A model generated the notes under the pieces. That model was not told the origin of the DNA, did no database searches, and saw only the letters and a program-made list of their open reading frames with translations. Below are positions 45,129 through 55,163 of a DNA stretch of 64,000 nucleotides, one piece after another (position 1 is the stretch's first letter; the number at the start of each line of letters is the position of its first letter). The DNA is from Capra hircus (Eukaryota > Chordata > Mammalia > Artiodactyla > Bovidae). Where the stretch lies: the NCBI RefSeq assembly GCF_001704415.2, contig NC_030808.1, forward strand, positions 80,010,594 to 80,074,593, in the 5' to 3' direction. The position numbers were made by a program, and so were the translations under genes.

Positions 45129-45400
45129 TGGAGAAGGCAATGGCACCCCACTCCAGTACTCTTGCCTGGAAAATCCCACGGACAGAGGAGCCTGGTGGAC
45201 TGCAGTCCATAGGGTCACTAAGAGTCGGACACGACTGAGCAACTTCACTTTCACTTTTCACTTTACGAATTGGAGAAAGAAATGGCAACCCACTCCAGTG
45301 TTCTTGCCTGGAGAATCCCAGGGACAGGGGAGCCTGGTGGGCTGCCGTCTATGGTGTTGCACAGAGTCGGACACGACTGAAGCGACTTAGCAGCAGCAGC
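45129..45400 (+). mobile_element. Bov-A2 SINE inside pol
   Basis: A dimeric Bov-A SINE: two Bov-A monomers joined near 45265 ('tttacgaattggagaaagaa') and ending in gcagcagcagc. A 13-bp target duplication (atagga, one variable base, tattat) lies at 45116-45128 and 45401-45413. It postdates the provirus. Frames of 65-79 codons across it are artefacts. Confidence 0.96.
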
Positions 45401-45710
45401 ATAGGAGTATTATGAGAGAAACAAGCCACAAAAGGCCGGCTTTGAGCAGTCGGGAGATTATTGGTTTAAGTCCTTGTCAGGATTCTGTGGTCAGGGTATA
45501 TTGAGTTTGGGTTATTACCTGAGAGGTATTTTTAAGAAAAACCTCTACAGGGGAACGGTGTCTGGCTACCAACAGGGCCTCGGTGTCCCAGACCTGAGTA
45601 TCTATTGGGGGAAGGTCAGGGGGTGGGTTTTGGGAGTGAGGGCTGGCTGGCCAAGGGTTCAGGTGCCATTTGGATGCAAAGAATTTATATGGGATCTAAG
45701 AATGGGAGGT

Positions 45711-45986
45711 TTATAGAAGTTTGTAGCTTACCCAGAAGATCACGCACGTCCCAACAACGCCATTGGGCATAAAAGAATGTGTTAGTGTTGCCTTACCAAA
45801 GGAACAAAGGAGAGGAGGCGTTATTTGGAGATAAAAAGGGATGCCTGAGACCCCTTTGATGGCCACTTCTGAAGGTTGGAGAGGGCCCTTAAAGGAAGTT
45901 AAAAGTGAAAAGGCCGCTCCAGTGTCTATTAGGAATGAGACTTTGTGTCTGGCCACTGTGCCAATTACCCAAAGCTCCGAGTCCAT
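45711..45986 (-). pseudogene. pro: Degenerate retroviral protease
   Basis: A 91-codon frame with the aspartic-protease signature LIDTGAAFS (catalytic D21). The expected C-terminal flap/alpha-helix motif is not intact near the end of the frame. It lies between the nucleocapsid part of gag and RT, as expected, and would normally cleave the Gag-Pol precursor. Confidence 0.9.
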
Positions 45987-46025
45987 CCGTATGGGGAGGA
46001 CTTGGGGTTTAGAGCTTGGGCTCTG

Positions 46026-46973
46026 TCACTGGAATAATTCAGGCACAATTGGATCATCTCTCACCTCATCTGAGGAACCATGGTCTGGGGTGCCAGAGCC
46101 CCCCTGAGTCTGGTTCCTGGTCCATTGCTGTTGGGCTTGGGGTAGACTCTGAGATTTGGTGGGTAGTGTCTGAGGACAATCCATTTTCCAGTGGCCCCAT
46201 TGTTTGTGGGTGGGGCAGGGTTTGGTGGGTGGCTGGGGATTTGGGCAGGCCTTAGCCCAGTGTCCCATTTGGTTACATCTGAAGCAGGGGCCTGAAGGGT
46301 TAGGTCCCATAAGGGTAGGCCAAGGTTGATGGGCCAAAGGGGTTTAATTTTTTCCTTGGATAGCTGCAGCAAATAAAGCATATTTGGCCTTTCTTTCCTT
46401 TTCTTTTTCCTTTTTTGCTTCTTCCTCCCTATTGCTGAAAACTTTAAAGACTATTTCTAGGAGATCTTGCTGAGGGGTTTCAGGGCCCTTCTCTAACTGG
46501 TGTAGTTTTCAGCAAATATCACGGGCTTACTGGCTTATGAACTAGATGAGTAGGTACAGAAGTCCGGCGGGGGTGGAAATATCTAGATTAGTGTATTTTT
46601 GGACTGCCTCAGTAAGCCATGCAAGAAAAAGGGCAGGATTTTCATCTTTTTCTTGGGTCACTTCCCTAATCTTATCGTAGTTAACATGAATGTGATAGCT
46701 TTTTAGCATTCCTTCTAAAAATAAACAGGTAATTATATGATGTAGGTACTGAACACCAGCATCACCTGCTTGATATGTCCACCGTGGCTCAGTTAAAGGG
46801 ACTGCATCATCAAACGCCAGATTAATCCTATCTTGGTTATGGAACTGATCAGCTCCATAACCCGGGTGGGGAGTGGGGGTGGGGCGGCAAGTGAGCTCAT
46901 CAGTCTTCCACGCTCTGAAGAGCTGGCCATAAAGAATGATAAGGAACCTCAACCTCCTGGGTTTGGGCACCAA
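46026..46973 (-). pseudogene. gag: Degenerate gag, 5' part missing
   Basis: Frame 46542-46973 (143 codons) starts artificially inside the primer binding site and enters the second half of capsid. It has the major homology region at residues 104-130 (VTQEKDENPALFLAWLTEAV). Next comes a charged Lys/Glu-rich stretch (about 46390-46470) with a stop near 46500, then frame 46026-46337 with two zinc knuckles: a standard C-X2-C-X4-H-X4-C (C18, C21, H26, C31) and a second in which the second Cys is His (C41, H44, H49, C54). Leader, matrix and N-terminal capsid are absent. Confidence 0.92.
46955..46972 (-). other. Primer binding site, tRNA-Phe type
   Basis: On the minus strand it reads TGGTGCCCAAACCCAGGA, starting five bases after the 5' LTR. 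This fits the complement of the tRNA-Phe 3' end at 16 of 18 positions from my knowledge of that tRNA. It supports an ERV-F-like assignment. Confidence 0.75.
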
Positions 46974-46977
46974 AAAA

Positions 46978-47388
46978 TGTAGGGTAAGGGAGTTAGAGAA
47001 GGCGAGGTTCTGAAAAAGAACGAGACTGGCACTTTATGGGAACAGATCACCTTTAATGAAGCGAGAAGGGGCAGCAGTCAGATTAGTGAGCTGCTGCACT
47101 AACCCAAGAAAAGAGTAAGTATATCTAGGCATATCTGTGGAAATCTACTGTCTTAAGGGGGCCTGTTCTTCTCCAAGGTTGTTTGGGTTAGTTATCTCTT
47201 AAAAGGCTGGGGCAAGGAATTCTGGCGATCTGCCAGAGTCTGGGACTGACTGGGAGCTGGGTGTAATCAACCTTAATGTCCATTTTTTTTTCTTCTGGAG
47301 AGAGTTCTTTGTTTTGCATAGAATGGTGGGGAGGACCTGGAGGGGAGTTTCAACTCCAGGCTATTTTGAGCCATGTAACTTTCCTTCA
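46978..47388 (-). repeat. 5' LTR of the provirus
   Basis: Direct copy of 40105-40521, with TG...CA ends. It would have been the viral promoter, reading leftwards. It shares the ATTAAA-type signal and the overall layout, lacks one 10-bp repeat unit and has several small indels near 47285-47325. Confidence 0.94.
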
Positions 47389-47548
47389 GGATGGAGTCTA
47401 GGTTTACACTGGAGAGTTAAGGTTCATGGAGAAAGCTTGACTATAAACCAACCTGAGTCAGAAAAAGTATCAGGGGGAAGAGAAACCTCACATGGAGTGA
47501 TGTCAGAGAAAGGAAACAAGGCAGAATTTTCAAGAAGAGAAGTATCAG
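47389..47548. other. Right flank of the provirus
   Basis: It begins with the right copy of the target duplication (ggatg, 47389-47393). Nothing else is recognised before the BovB. Confidence 0.5.
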
Positions 47549-48574
47549 TTCAGTTCTGTTCAGTTACTCAGTCATGTCCGGCTCTTTGCAACCCCATGGA
47601 CTGCAGCAAGCTAGGCTTCCCTGTCCATCACCAACTCCCGGAGCTTGCTCAAACACATGTCCATTGAGTTGGTGATACCATCTAACCATCTCATCTTTTA
47701 CCGTCCCCTTCTCCTCCTGCCTTCTATCTTTCCCAGCATCAGGGTCTTTTCCAATGAGTCAGTTCTCCACATCAAGTGGCCAAAGTATTGGAGCTTCAGC
47801 TTCAGCATCAGTCCTTCCAATAAACATTCAGGACTGGTTTCCTTCAGGATGGACTGGTTGGATCTCCTTGCAATCCAAAGGACTCTCAAAAGTCTTCTTC
47901 AACATCACAATTCAAAAGCATCAGTTCTTCAGTGCTCAGCTTTCTTCCCAGTCCAACTCTCACATCCATACATGACTACTGGAAAAACCATAGCTTTGAC
48001 TATATGGACCTTTGTCAGTAAAGTAATGTCTCTGCTTTTTAATATGCTGTTTATGATCATCATAGCTTTTGTTCCAAGGAGAAAGCGTCTTAATTTCTTG
48101 GCTGCAGTCACCATCTGCAGTGATTTTGGAGCCCAAAAAAATAAAGTCTGACACTGTTTCCACTGTTTCCCCATCTATTTCCCATGAAGTGATGGGACCA
48201 GATGCCATGATCTTCGTTTTCTGAATGCTGAGCTTTAAGCCAACTTTTTCACCCTCCTCTTTCACTTTCATCAAGAGGGTTTTTAGTTCCTCTTCACTTT
48301 CTGCCATAAGGGTGGTGTCATCTTCATATCTGAGGTTATTGATATTTCTCCCAGCAATCTTGATCCCAGCTTGTGCTTCTTCCAGCCCAGCGTTTCTCAC
48401 GATGTACTCTTCATATAAGTTAAATAAGCAAGGTGACAGTATATAGCCTTGACGAACTCCTTTCCCAATTTGGAGCCAGTCTGTTGTTCCATATCCAGTT
48501 CTAATTGTTGCTTCTTGACCTGAATATAGGTTTCTCAAGAGGCAGGTCAAGTGATCTGGTATTCCCATCTCCCA
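47549..48574 (-). mobile_element. 5'-truncated BovB LINE (1.0 kb)
   Basis: From the BovB 3' terminus ('agttcagttctgttcagtta') to a truncation point in the RT at 48574. The left part keeps the usual C-terminal coding blocks in broken form. Confidence 0.95.
47960..48568 (-). pseudogene. BovB reverse transcriptase fragment
   Basis: A 202-codon open frame: RT from the RNLYSGQEATIRTGYG block through GKGVRQGYILSPCLFN. The catalytic box reads YEDD (residues 82-85 by my count) where active copies have YADD, then IMASGPITSWEIDGE follows. The frame shifts near 48090, giving a non-homologous tail. It is a LINE relic and lacks the endonuclease. Confidence 0.9.
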
Positions 48575-48905
48575 CCCTCTCTCCTCCTCAGGTTTGGTCG
48601 GGGGAGGAGGTATTTGTGACGATGATGGTTCCTAGGGCAGCAGGGCTGGTATTCCACCTCTTAATAAGCTGTACCTGGATTATCAGCTCTCTTTAGATGT
48701 GGGGGAGTACTGCTGCCTGTCATTTTCAATTGTGGGTTCTGTGCCTGAAGCAACAGGAAAAGTTCCCCTCAGCTGGTGAGGTAGCTGGTAGGAAGTCAGG
48801 GAAGTATTGGCCGAGCTCAGAGAGGCAGGAGATGAGCTTTAGACAGGCAAAGGAGCCAGATCTGAAGGTGCTCATCGCTTGACCTGTTATCACAGGCTGG
48901 GTTTT
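48575..48905. other. Non-genic sequence
   Basis: No repeat or exon is recognised. A pyrimidine tract followed by cag at 48570-48592 ('ccctctctcctcctcagg') looks like a 3' splice site but no open exon with support follows. Confidence 0.35.
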
Positions 48906-48951
48906 CTAGAAGTAGACACTGAAGTAGGATTTAGGAGTGCACTATGTTTGG

Positions 48952-49174
48952 TAGCAGAGGTAGTTTAGTTGCTAAGTTGTGTCCGACTCTTGAGACCCCA
49001 TGGACTGTAGCCCTCCAGGCTCCTCTGTCCATGGATTCTCCCTCCAGGCAAGAATACTGGAGTGGGTTGCCATTTCCTTCTCCAGGGGATCTTCCCCACC
49101 CAGGGATTGAACCTTCTCCAGGGTCTCCTGCATTGCAGGCAGATCCTTTACCAACTGAACTACAAGGGAAGCCT
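48952..49174 (-). mobile_element. Bov-tA SINE flanked by an unusually long direct repeat
   Basis: Complete reverse Bov-tA. It is flanked by a 44-bp direct repeat (48906-48949 and 49175-49218, both starting 'ctagaagtagacactgaa' and ending 'gcactatgttt') with 7 mismatches by hand count. The 100-125-codon frames over it are artefacts. Confidence 0.92.
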
Positions 49175-49218
49175 CTAGAAGTAGACACTGAAATGGAATT
49201 TGGTGATGCACTATGTTT

Positions 49219-50339
49219 ATTAGGGACCAACACCTATATAAGGAAGAGGGGAGAAGCAGGATCAGGCCCAGGGAGCAGATGAACTGCGACTCAGGCCTAA
49301 TGGGGAGCTCTGGACTCAGGACTGTCTGTTGGTGTCTCAGGTCACACACAGAGGTCCGGAGCTCTGTACCGCCGCTTTACTCCATCGCTGGACATGGGCT
49401 TCCCTGGGAAGGGTATGGCCATCCATGAGGCTGCTTTACGGCTGACACTGAGGCTGACAGCACTGAACACTGCAGCCTGTCTGCTGAGCAGTCCTGCAGC
49501 CAGGCAGCAAGGCTTCTCTTGGAGGGGGATCTAGCCGATGCGTCTCCATGACTTCTGTTCTGCACTCCCCTCCAGCACCTTCCTCATTTCCACTCTGGGA
49601 CTTTGTGATCAGGCCTGCTCCTGCCAGCCTGCCTCTTGTACTTCTGCAGAACTTTGCCAGCCCAGGAAGTTTGCCAGCAGGGCTTTGGAGAAGGAAGCAG
49701 GAAGAACTTTAGACTTTGGAAATGCTATTTATCTGTAATTGTAGCTCCAGGCAACCATAATTAGGAAGATGAATTTACTTCTCAAGAAATTGCATAACAC
49801 CTTCCCCAGTAAGAGATATTTTGGAGATTTTCTGTCTGACTCCCATCCCTACCTGAAATAATCTAAAATCAAGAGCACTGATCATCAAGAGGATAGGCGG
49901 CTTCCTGAGCCCTGGACTCATCCAGACTTTGGACTGATCCTGACGAGGTTTGCCCTTGCCCAGGAAAACTTGAATTAAATTAGAGTTGGAGTTTGAGAAA
50001 TAGTTTATAGGCTTATTTTCAAGTTTCTTTGAGGGTCATCTTAAGAATCCAGAGACCACCATTTGCCAGCTACCTACCAGGTTTGCTTGTTAAATGAAAG
50101 TCCTTAAATGTTTGTTGAATGAAACTTCTAGTAAATCTAGAAAATCTAGTAAGATTTCTCTGAGATGAGCACACCATTCAGTTAAAACCTCACTCATTAA
50201 GTTTCTGTTAAAGGAGGAAGGAAGTTAATGAAAGAGAAGATGAGGGAAGGGTAGATGCACTTCCAGAAAAGGAGTTTCTGACCTCAATTTATGACAGAAA
50301 GTGTTGTGTAAAAGGCCGGGGCTCTTGCTTAATTGTTAA
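49219..50339. other. Non-genic sequence, transposon-poor
   Basis: About 1.1 kb without a recognised repeat or supported exon. 49340-49700 is moderately GC-rich with a few CpGs (ccgccgc near 49368) and Ala/Pro-rich chance frames. It could contain an old LTR or a regulatory element, but I cannot assign it. Confidence 0.4.
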
Positions 50340-50480
50340 TAACCCTTAGTCAGAAATTTACCATTTATAAGCCTTCGTTTGTAAAATGACCATATTCCTA
50401 ATACCTAAATTACAAGGTGTTGTATGGATTAATGAGATAACAGGTTAAGTGTCACCTAGCAGGAAGCCTGACACTTAAGG
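50340..50480 (+). repeat. MIR SINE fragment
   Basis: 'gccttcgtttgtaaaatgac', 'cctaaattacaaggtgttgt' and 'aagtgtcacctagcaggaag' follow the 3' half of sense MIR. Confidence 0.7.
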
Positions 50481-50497
50481 TGAGGTGACTGCACTTG

Positions 50498-50710
50498 TGG
50501 GGCTTCCCAGGTGGCGCAAGTGGTAAAGAGCCCACCTGCCAACGCAGGAGCCGAGAGAGATGTGGGTTCGATCCCTGGGTCAAGATCTCCTGAAGTAGGA
50601 AATGGTCACCTATTCCAGTATTCTTGCCTGGAGAATCCCATGGACAGAGGAGCCTGGAGGGCTACAGTCCACGGGGTCACAAAGAGTTGGACACGACTGA
50701 AGCAAACCAG
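50498..50710 (+). mobile_element. Bov-tA SINE
   Basis: Complete copy, 'ggggcttcccaggtggcgca' to 'ggacacgactgaagcaaacc'. The frames of 78-91 codons here are SINE-derived. Confidence 0.93.
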
Positions 50711-50869
50711 TCTATTCTTTCTCCTCTCCTGCAGTTGTTCATCATAATAAACAGAGGCTTGTGTTTTGCAACAGAGGGAAATGGCAGGAGAGAAGGGACG
50801 ATGAAGACTGGGACACAACGGTCCTTTCCTCAGGCACAGAGGGAAACACATGGTGCCCATCACTTGTGT

Positions 50870-51490
50870 GTTCAGTCATTCACTGAAAATATTTACTGAG
50901 TGCTAACTATATGCCAGGTAGGATTCTAGGTGCTTAGGATTCATCTGTGAACAAGACAGGAAAAGATTCTTGCTCTTATGGGGCTTACATTCTATTGAAG
51001 AAGATGGATGAGAAAAAATATTCAGTATGTGAGAAGATGCGTGCTCCAGAAAAATAAAAACAACAACAACAAAAATTAGGGGCATCATAACTGAGTGAGT
51101 CAAGTGAAGTAAAGGGAGGGAGGCAGTTCACGAGTGTAAGCCAAGGTAGGTAGATGTCCTTGAGAAAAAGAGATGAAGACCTCTGGAAAGCTAGTGGGGA
51201 GCAGCCCCATAGCTACAGCAGACCCTTCAGATGGGAGCCTTCTGGTGCAATCTCCCCAGTGTTGGCAGGAGGCCAGGGTGACTGGACAAGTGAGCTAAGG
51301 GTAGAGAGACAGAGGAGTCACTTTGCATGACAAGGAGAGATCACACTGGATTTGTTCAAGACTTTGCTTTTGTTCCAAGTGAAACAGGGGCCTTTGCAGA
51401 ATTTTGAACAGAGTGACAGGAGCTGACTCTAAAGAGATTATACTGGCTATAGTGGGAGATCCAAAAGAGGAATTGGTGCCATCGTTCAAT
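50870..51490 (-). repeat. Ancient LINE (L2-like), antisense, tentative
   Basis: 'ttcagtcattcactgaaaat' with 'actgagtgctaactatatgc' and 'ttatggggcttacattctat' matches the reverse of the L2 3' end. The part from about 51250 ('caggaggccagggtgactgg', 'ttgaacagagtgacaggagc') resembles a common ancient mammalian repeat that usually continues from it. Family assignment is tentative. Confidence 0.5.
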
Positions 51491-51926
51491 ATCATTGATG
51501 GAATCTGTTCCAAGATAGATTACATAGTTTTATGTGGGACAATCTCAGCAGGTTGTTGCTGGAGATCACACACAACAAATGTTTCCCAGGGTTAGATAAC
51601 TTACAGGGATGCAGATTCAGACCTTTCTGGCTTATTTTAATGCATAAACTAGTCTTCTTCAGCAAAGGAAAGAAGGAATGTTTAAAAGCTGATCAAAAAA
51701 AAAAATTGGAAGACAAGTTTATCCCCCCCCTTTTTTTTTTTACTTAATTAAGTTTTTAAATAGGTATTACCTGCAATGGACACCTCAAAAGGTACAAAAG
51801 ATGGAAAGTGTATCTTTCTCCTTAGCTGTTTCCTGGTCCAACAGTTTTCCCCATAGAAGTAGACATAGTCACCATTACTTGTGTGGCCTCCTAGAAGCAT
51901 ATACAAGAGTACATTTTTACCTTATA

Positions 51927-52190
51927 GATGTGAACTGGCCTGTGTCATTCCCTACCCCCAAATTCACATGTTGAAGTTCTATTCGCAGAAGGGGTTGCAT
52001 TTGAAGATAGCATCTTTAAGAGGTAATTAAAGTAAATGAAGTCATTAGGATGGGCTCTAATACAATATGGCTGGGATCATTTTAAGAAAAGGAGATGAGG
52101 ACACGGACACAGCGGAAAGACTAGGTGAAGACATGGGGAGAAGATGGCCATCTACAACCCACCAAGACAGGCTTCAAAAAAAACCAACCA
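51927..52190 (+). mobile_element. MaLR (MLT1-type) LTR, partial
   Basis: 'ctggcctgtgtcattcccta', 'ttcacatgttgaagttctat', 'gggctctaatacaatatggc' and 'aggacacggacacagcggaa' are MLT1-type blocks. The 3' end of the LTR is missing (it stops near 'aaaccaaccaacattctg'). Confidence 0.8.
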
Positions 52191-52201
52191 ACATTCTGTA
52201 T

Positions 52202-52206
52202 ATATG

Positions 52207-52252
<46 letters not shown>

Positions 52253-52258
52253 CATATG
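52202..52258. repeat. Palindromic (TA)20 with 9-bp inverted arms
   Basis: A perfect TA run at 52210-52249 is flanked by atatggaga on the left and its exact complement tctccatat on the right, so the whole ~57 bp is one near-perfect palindrome able to form a cruciform. It lies in an antisense L1M 3' UTR, a region known to carry TA runs. Confidence 0.95.
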
Positions 52259-52730
52259 TACTCCTATGAACTTTGCTTTTCTCTTTTAAAATTGCATCTT
52301 AGAGGTCATTCCAGGCCATTACACATGGAGCTGCTGGATTCTTTTTAAAGACTACACAGCAGTCTACACTGCATGGATGTTTAATAATTGATTTAACCCT
52401 TCTTTAAGTAATGTATGTTCAAATTGTTTCAACACATTTTTATTATAAAGGTTACAGTGAGTAACTTTGTATACATGTCATTTCATACATGTGCATGGAT
52501 GTAAGAATAGATTCTTAAAAGCAGAACTGTTCAGCTGAAAATAAATGAATTTAAAATTTTGACAGCTATTGCTGAACTGTCTTTTCAAAGTATCAGCATA
52601 CACACCAATCAGCAAAAGTTCCTCTTTCTCCATAGTATCACCAATATGTTATGTAATAGAGCTATTTGTTGCCAATGTGATGGGTAATCAATAGCATCTT
52701 GCATTTATTATAAACAATGTTGGGTGACTT

Positions 52731-53178
52731 TCCCATATTTAAATATTTTATTTAACTTCAGGATTAATATTTCTTCTCCTACCCTGAGCGTTTTTCTTCT
52801 ACCCTGCACAGTTGTCTGAGCAGCATTACCATTAATCTAAACCCATATGTTTGCTACCCTGCAGCATTTCATATCCTGTCTTCCCACCATCCAAAGCAGT
52901 TTCTATTCTTTATACCACAGGGGACTTTTTCTGACTCCTCCATGGTTAGGATCACAGAGGATGCTCATCATGGTTGTCATTGGCATCCACAACCTAGCTA
53001 GGTTAGCTGATATATAAACACATTTGCAATTTCATATCTATCTGGAGGAGCCCAGGATTTTTTCAAAGAAGTGATATTTGAAGTACTTACAGAATTTAGC
53101 CAGATAAGTAAACCATTCTAGACAGGCAAAAAGGCACAAAATTTAAAACACTGCAAATTTGAACATCAAGTAGTCTGT
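52731..53178. other. Non-genic sequence
   Basis: Nothing is recognised in about 450 bp between the L1M and the nested SINE. Confidence 0.4.
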
Positions 53179-53188
53179 AGGACATCTT

Positions 53189-53832
53189 AGGGCTTCCCTG
53201 GTGGCTCAACTGGTAAAAATCTGCCTGCCAATGCAGGAAACATGGGTTCAGTCCCTGGTTCAGGAAGATCCCCTGGAGAAGAAAATGGCAACTCGTTCCA
53301 GTATTCTTGCCTGGGAAATCCCATGGACAGAGGAGCCTGGTGGGCTACAGTCCATGGGATCCCAAAGAATTGGACACGGCTAACCATGCATGCTGGATGT
53401 GAGAGTTGGACTGTGAAGAAAGCTGAGCGCCAAAGAATTGATGCTTTTGAACTGTGGTGTTGGAGAAGACTCTTGAGAGTCCCTTGGACTGCAAGGAGAT
53501 CCAGCCAGTCCATTCTGAAGGAGATCAGCCCTGGGATTTCTTTGGAGGGAATGATGCTGAAGCTGAAACTCCAGTACTTTGGCCACATCATGCAAAGAGT
53601 TGACTCACTGGAAAGAACTCTGATGCTGGGAGGGATTGGGGGCAGGAGGAGAAGGGGACGACCGAGGATGAGATGGCTGGATGGCATCATGGACTCGATG
53701 GACGTGAGTCTGAGTGAACTCCGGGAGTTGGTGATGGACAGGGAGGCCTGGCGTGCTGCGATTCATGGGGTTGCAAAGAGTCGAACACGACTGAGTGACT
53801 GAACTGAACTGAACTGAACCATGCATGCATGC
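53189..53832 (+). mobile_element. Bov-tA SINE carrying a nested BovB
   Basis: A Bov-tA (53189-53393 and 53829-53832) with target duplication aggacatctt at 53179-53188 and 53833-53842. Its tail was hit by a BovB 3' fragment. The two sets of target duplications give an unambiguous order of events. Confidence 0.96.
53394..53816 (+). mobile_element. BovB 3'-end fragment
   Basis: About 420 bp, from the C-terminal coding region to the gaactgaactgaac terminus, flanked by aaccatgcatgc at 53382-53393 and 53817-53828. Its C-terminal frame is open (within 53242-53802), ending in the basic GGRRRRGRPRMRW block and RTRLSD, as in other young BovB copies. The frame fuses by chance with the upstream SINE. 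Confidence 0.96.
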
Positions 53833-53842
53833 AGGACATCTT

Positions 53843-54079
53843 GAGGAAAGTAGGAAAAAAATGTGGTTGGCAAGTCTCAGCTTCCTTGTTCAGGCCTGTA
53901 AATGGGGATAATCATATCTGGGATAATCACTTCTAGTTTATAAGCTAAGACTTCTCTCTGGCACCCACAGGTATGACCCGTTCCCAATTCCTCTCCTGAT
54001 TTTCCTCTCTCTGAGCAAGTTGCTCTCATAAAGATTGATAAAATAAACAAAAATGGCTTCTAAATACCTTTACTAATTT
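53843..54079. other. Non-genic sequence
   Basis: No repeat or exon is recognised. Confidence 0.4.
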
Positions 54080-54790
54080 ATCTGACTATAGTAGGAAATT
54101 ATGGAGAAAATTCAAGGCATGCAGAACACCAGGAAAAAAATTTAAAAGAACAAAATAATAATACTAATCCTCAGAAGCAACCACTGCTAATATTTTGCTG
54201 GAAATCTTTACAGAAGTCTCCATAAACACACATATATAATGCTGATTTTACATATATATATGTATATACAGAGAGAGAAACTATGCATATGCTCTATGTA
54301 ATATATGTAATATCTATATATTTCATGTAACTTAAATAATTTTTTTAACTAAAAATACAGAAATTTTTCATGACAATGTAAATAGAACCATATTATTCTG
54401 GTTATTGGGGCTTCCCAGGTGGTGCTAGTGGTAAAGAACCTGCCTGCCAAAGCAGGAGACATGAGACGCGGGTTCAGTCCCTGGGCTGGGAAGATCCCTG
54501 GAGGAGGGCATGGCAACCCACTCCAGTATTCTTGCTTGGAGAATCCCATGGACAGAGGAGCCTGGTGGGCTACAGTCCATAGGGTCGCAAAGAGTCAGAC
54601 ATGACTGAAGTGACAGCATGCACGCACGCATCCTGGTTATTGCCTACATGGTATTCAGTTCTGTTGGAGCTGCTAGAAATCATGGACTAATTCTCTATTA
54701 GGGGCAGTTAGGTTATTATGCAAACATTGCTACAATGAATAACCTTGTATACATATGTCCGTCAAGGTATAGCCCCTTTTATCTACTCCA
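54080..54790 (-). mobile_element. L1M 3' part (antisense), split by a Bov-tA
   Basis: AT-rich reverse L1M 3' UTR (54080-54397) continues after the SINE ('gctgctagaaatcatggact', 'gctacaatgaataaccttgt') to about 54790. It is decayed. Confidence 0.65.
54408..54632 (+). mobile_element. Bov-tA SINE
   Basis: Complete copy with perfect 10-bp target duplication ctggttattg at 54398-54407 and 54633-54642. The tail is a cacgcacgca-type repeat. Confidence 0.96.
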
Positions 54791-55163
54791 CTGCAAATAT
54801 ATATTGAGGTTGCTATGTTGTACTGCAGATTCTTGTCATTGAAGAAGGCAACATTGAATGTGTTATCTAGTCACTACAAGTGTCAAGTTCATTCAATGTC
54901 ATCAGTAATTGATTGGCATTTTTCTGGATACCAAGATCTAGCCCTGTAGATCCTATTGTAAGTCACTATCAATCACTTTTCTAATCTGAGCCTCAGTTTC
55001 CTCATTTGTACAATAAAAAGTTTGGACCAGAAGATTTCTGAAGTCCCTACTGCACTTAAGGCTGTGATGATGAATGGACTCAGCTAAAGGAATGAATGAG
55101 CATGTGACTTGAGGACAAACTTTGTATGGTTTGATTGGAATCCAAGCTGTAAATTGGTGAAGT
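54791..55163. other. Mostly unassigned, with a MIR-like piece
   Basis: A block at about 54970-55070 ('ctgagcctcagtttcctcat', 'aagatttctgaagtccctac') resembles sense MIR. The rest is not recognised. Confidence 0.5.

Larger units (their letters stand above)
40105..47388 (-). mobile_element. Class I endogenous retrovirus (ERV-F/H-like provirus), defective
   Basis: Two direct LTRs of about 415 bp (TG...CA ends) bracket a gag-pro-pol-env order read on the minus strand. The 5-bp duplication ggatg flanks it (40100-40104 and 47389-47393). Gammaretrovirus-like traits are the capsid homology region, DTGA protease, YVDD polymerase, GPY/F-type integrase end, and envelope with CWIC and C-X6-CC. The primer binding site suits tRNA-Phe, as in ERV-F. 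Every gene has stops or frameshifts and the 5' part of gag is missing. By a hand count the LTRs differ at roughly 30 positions, so insertion is old but not ancient. A Bov-A2 SINE inserted later at 45129-45400. Confidence 0.95.
51770..52730 (-). mobile_element. L1M 3' portion (antisense), interrupted
   Basis: The left part (51770-51926) is the reverse L1M 3' UTR. 52191-52730 continues through 'aattgcatcttagaggtcat', 'gcatggatgtttaataattg' and 'gaatagattcttaaaagcag' in the order expected for antisense ORF2 end. A MaLR LTR piece interrupts it and a TA palindrome lies within it. Confidence 0.8.
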
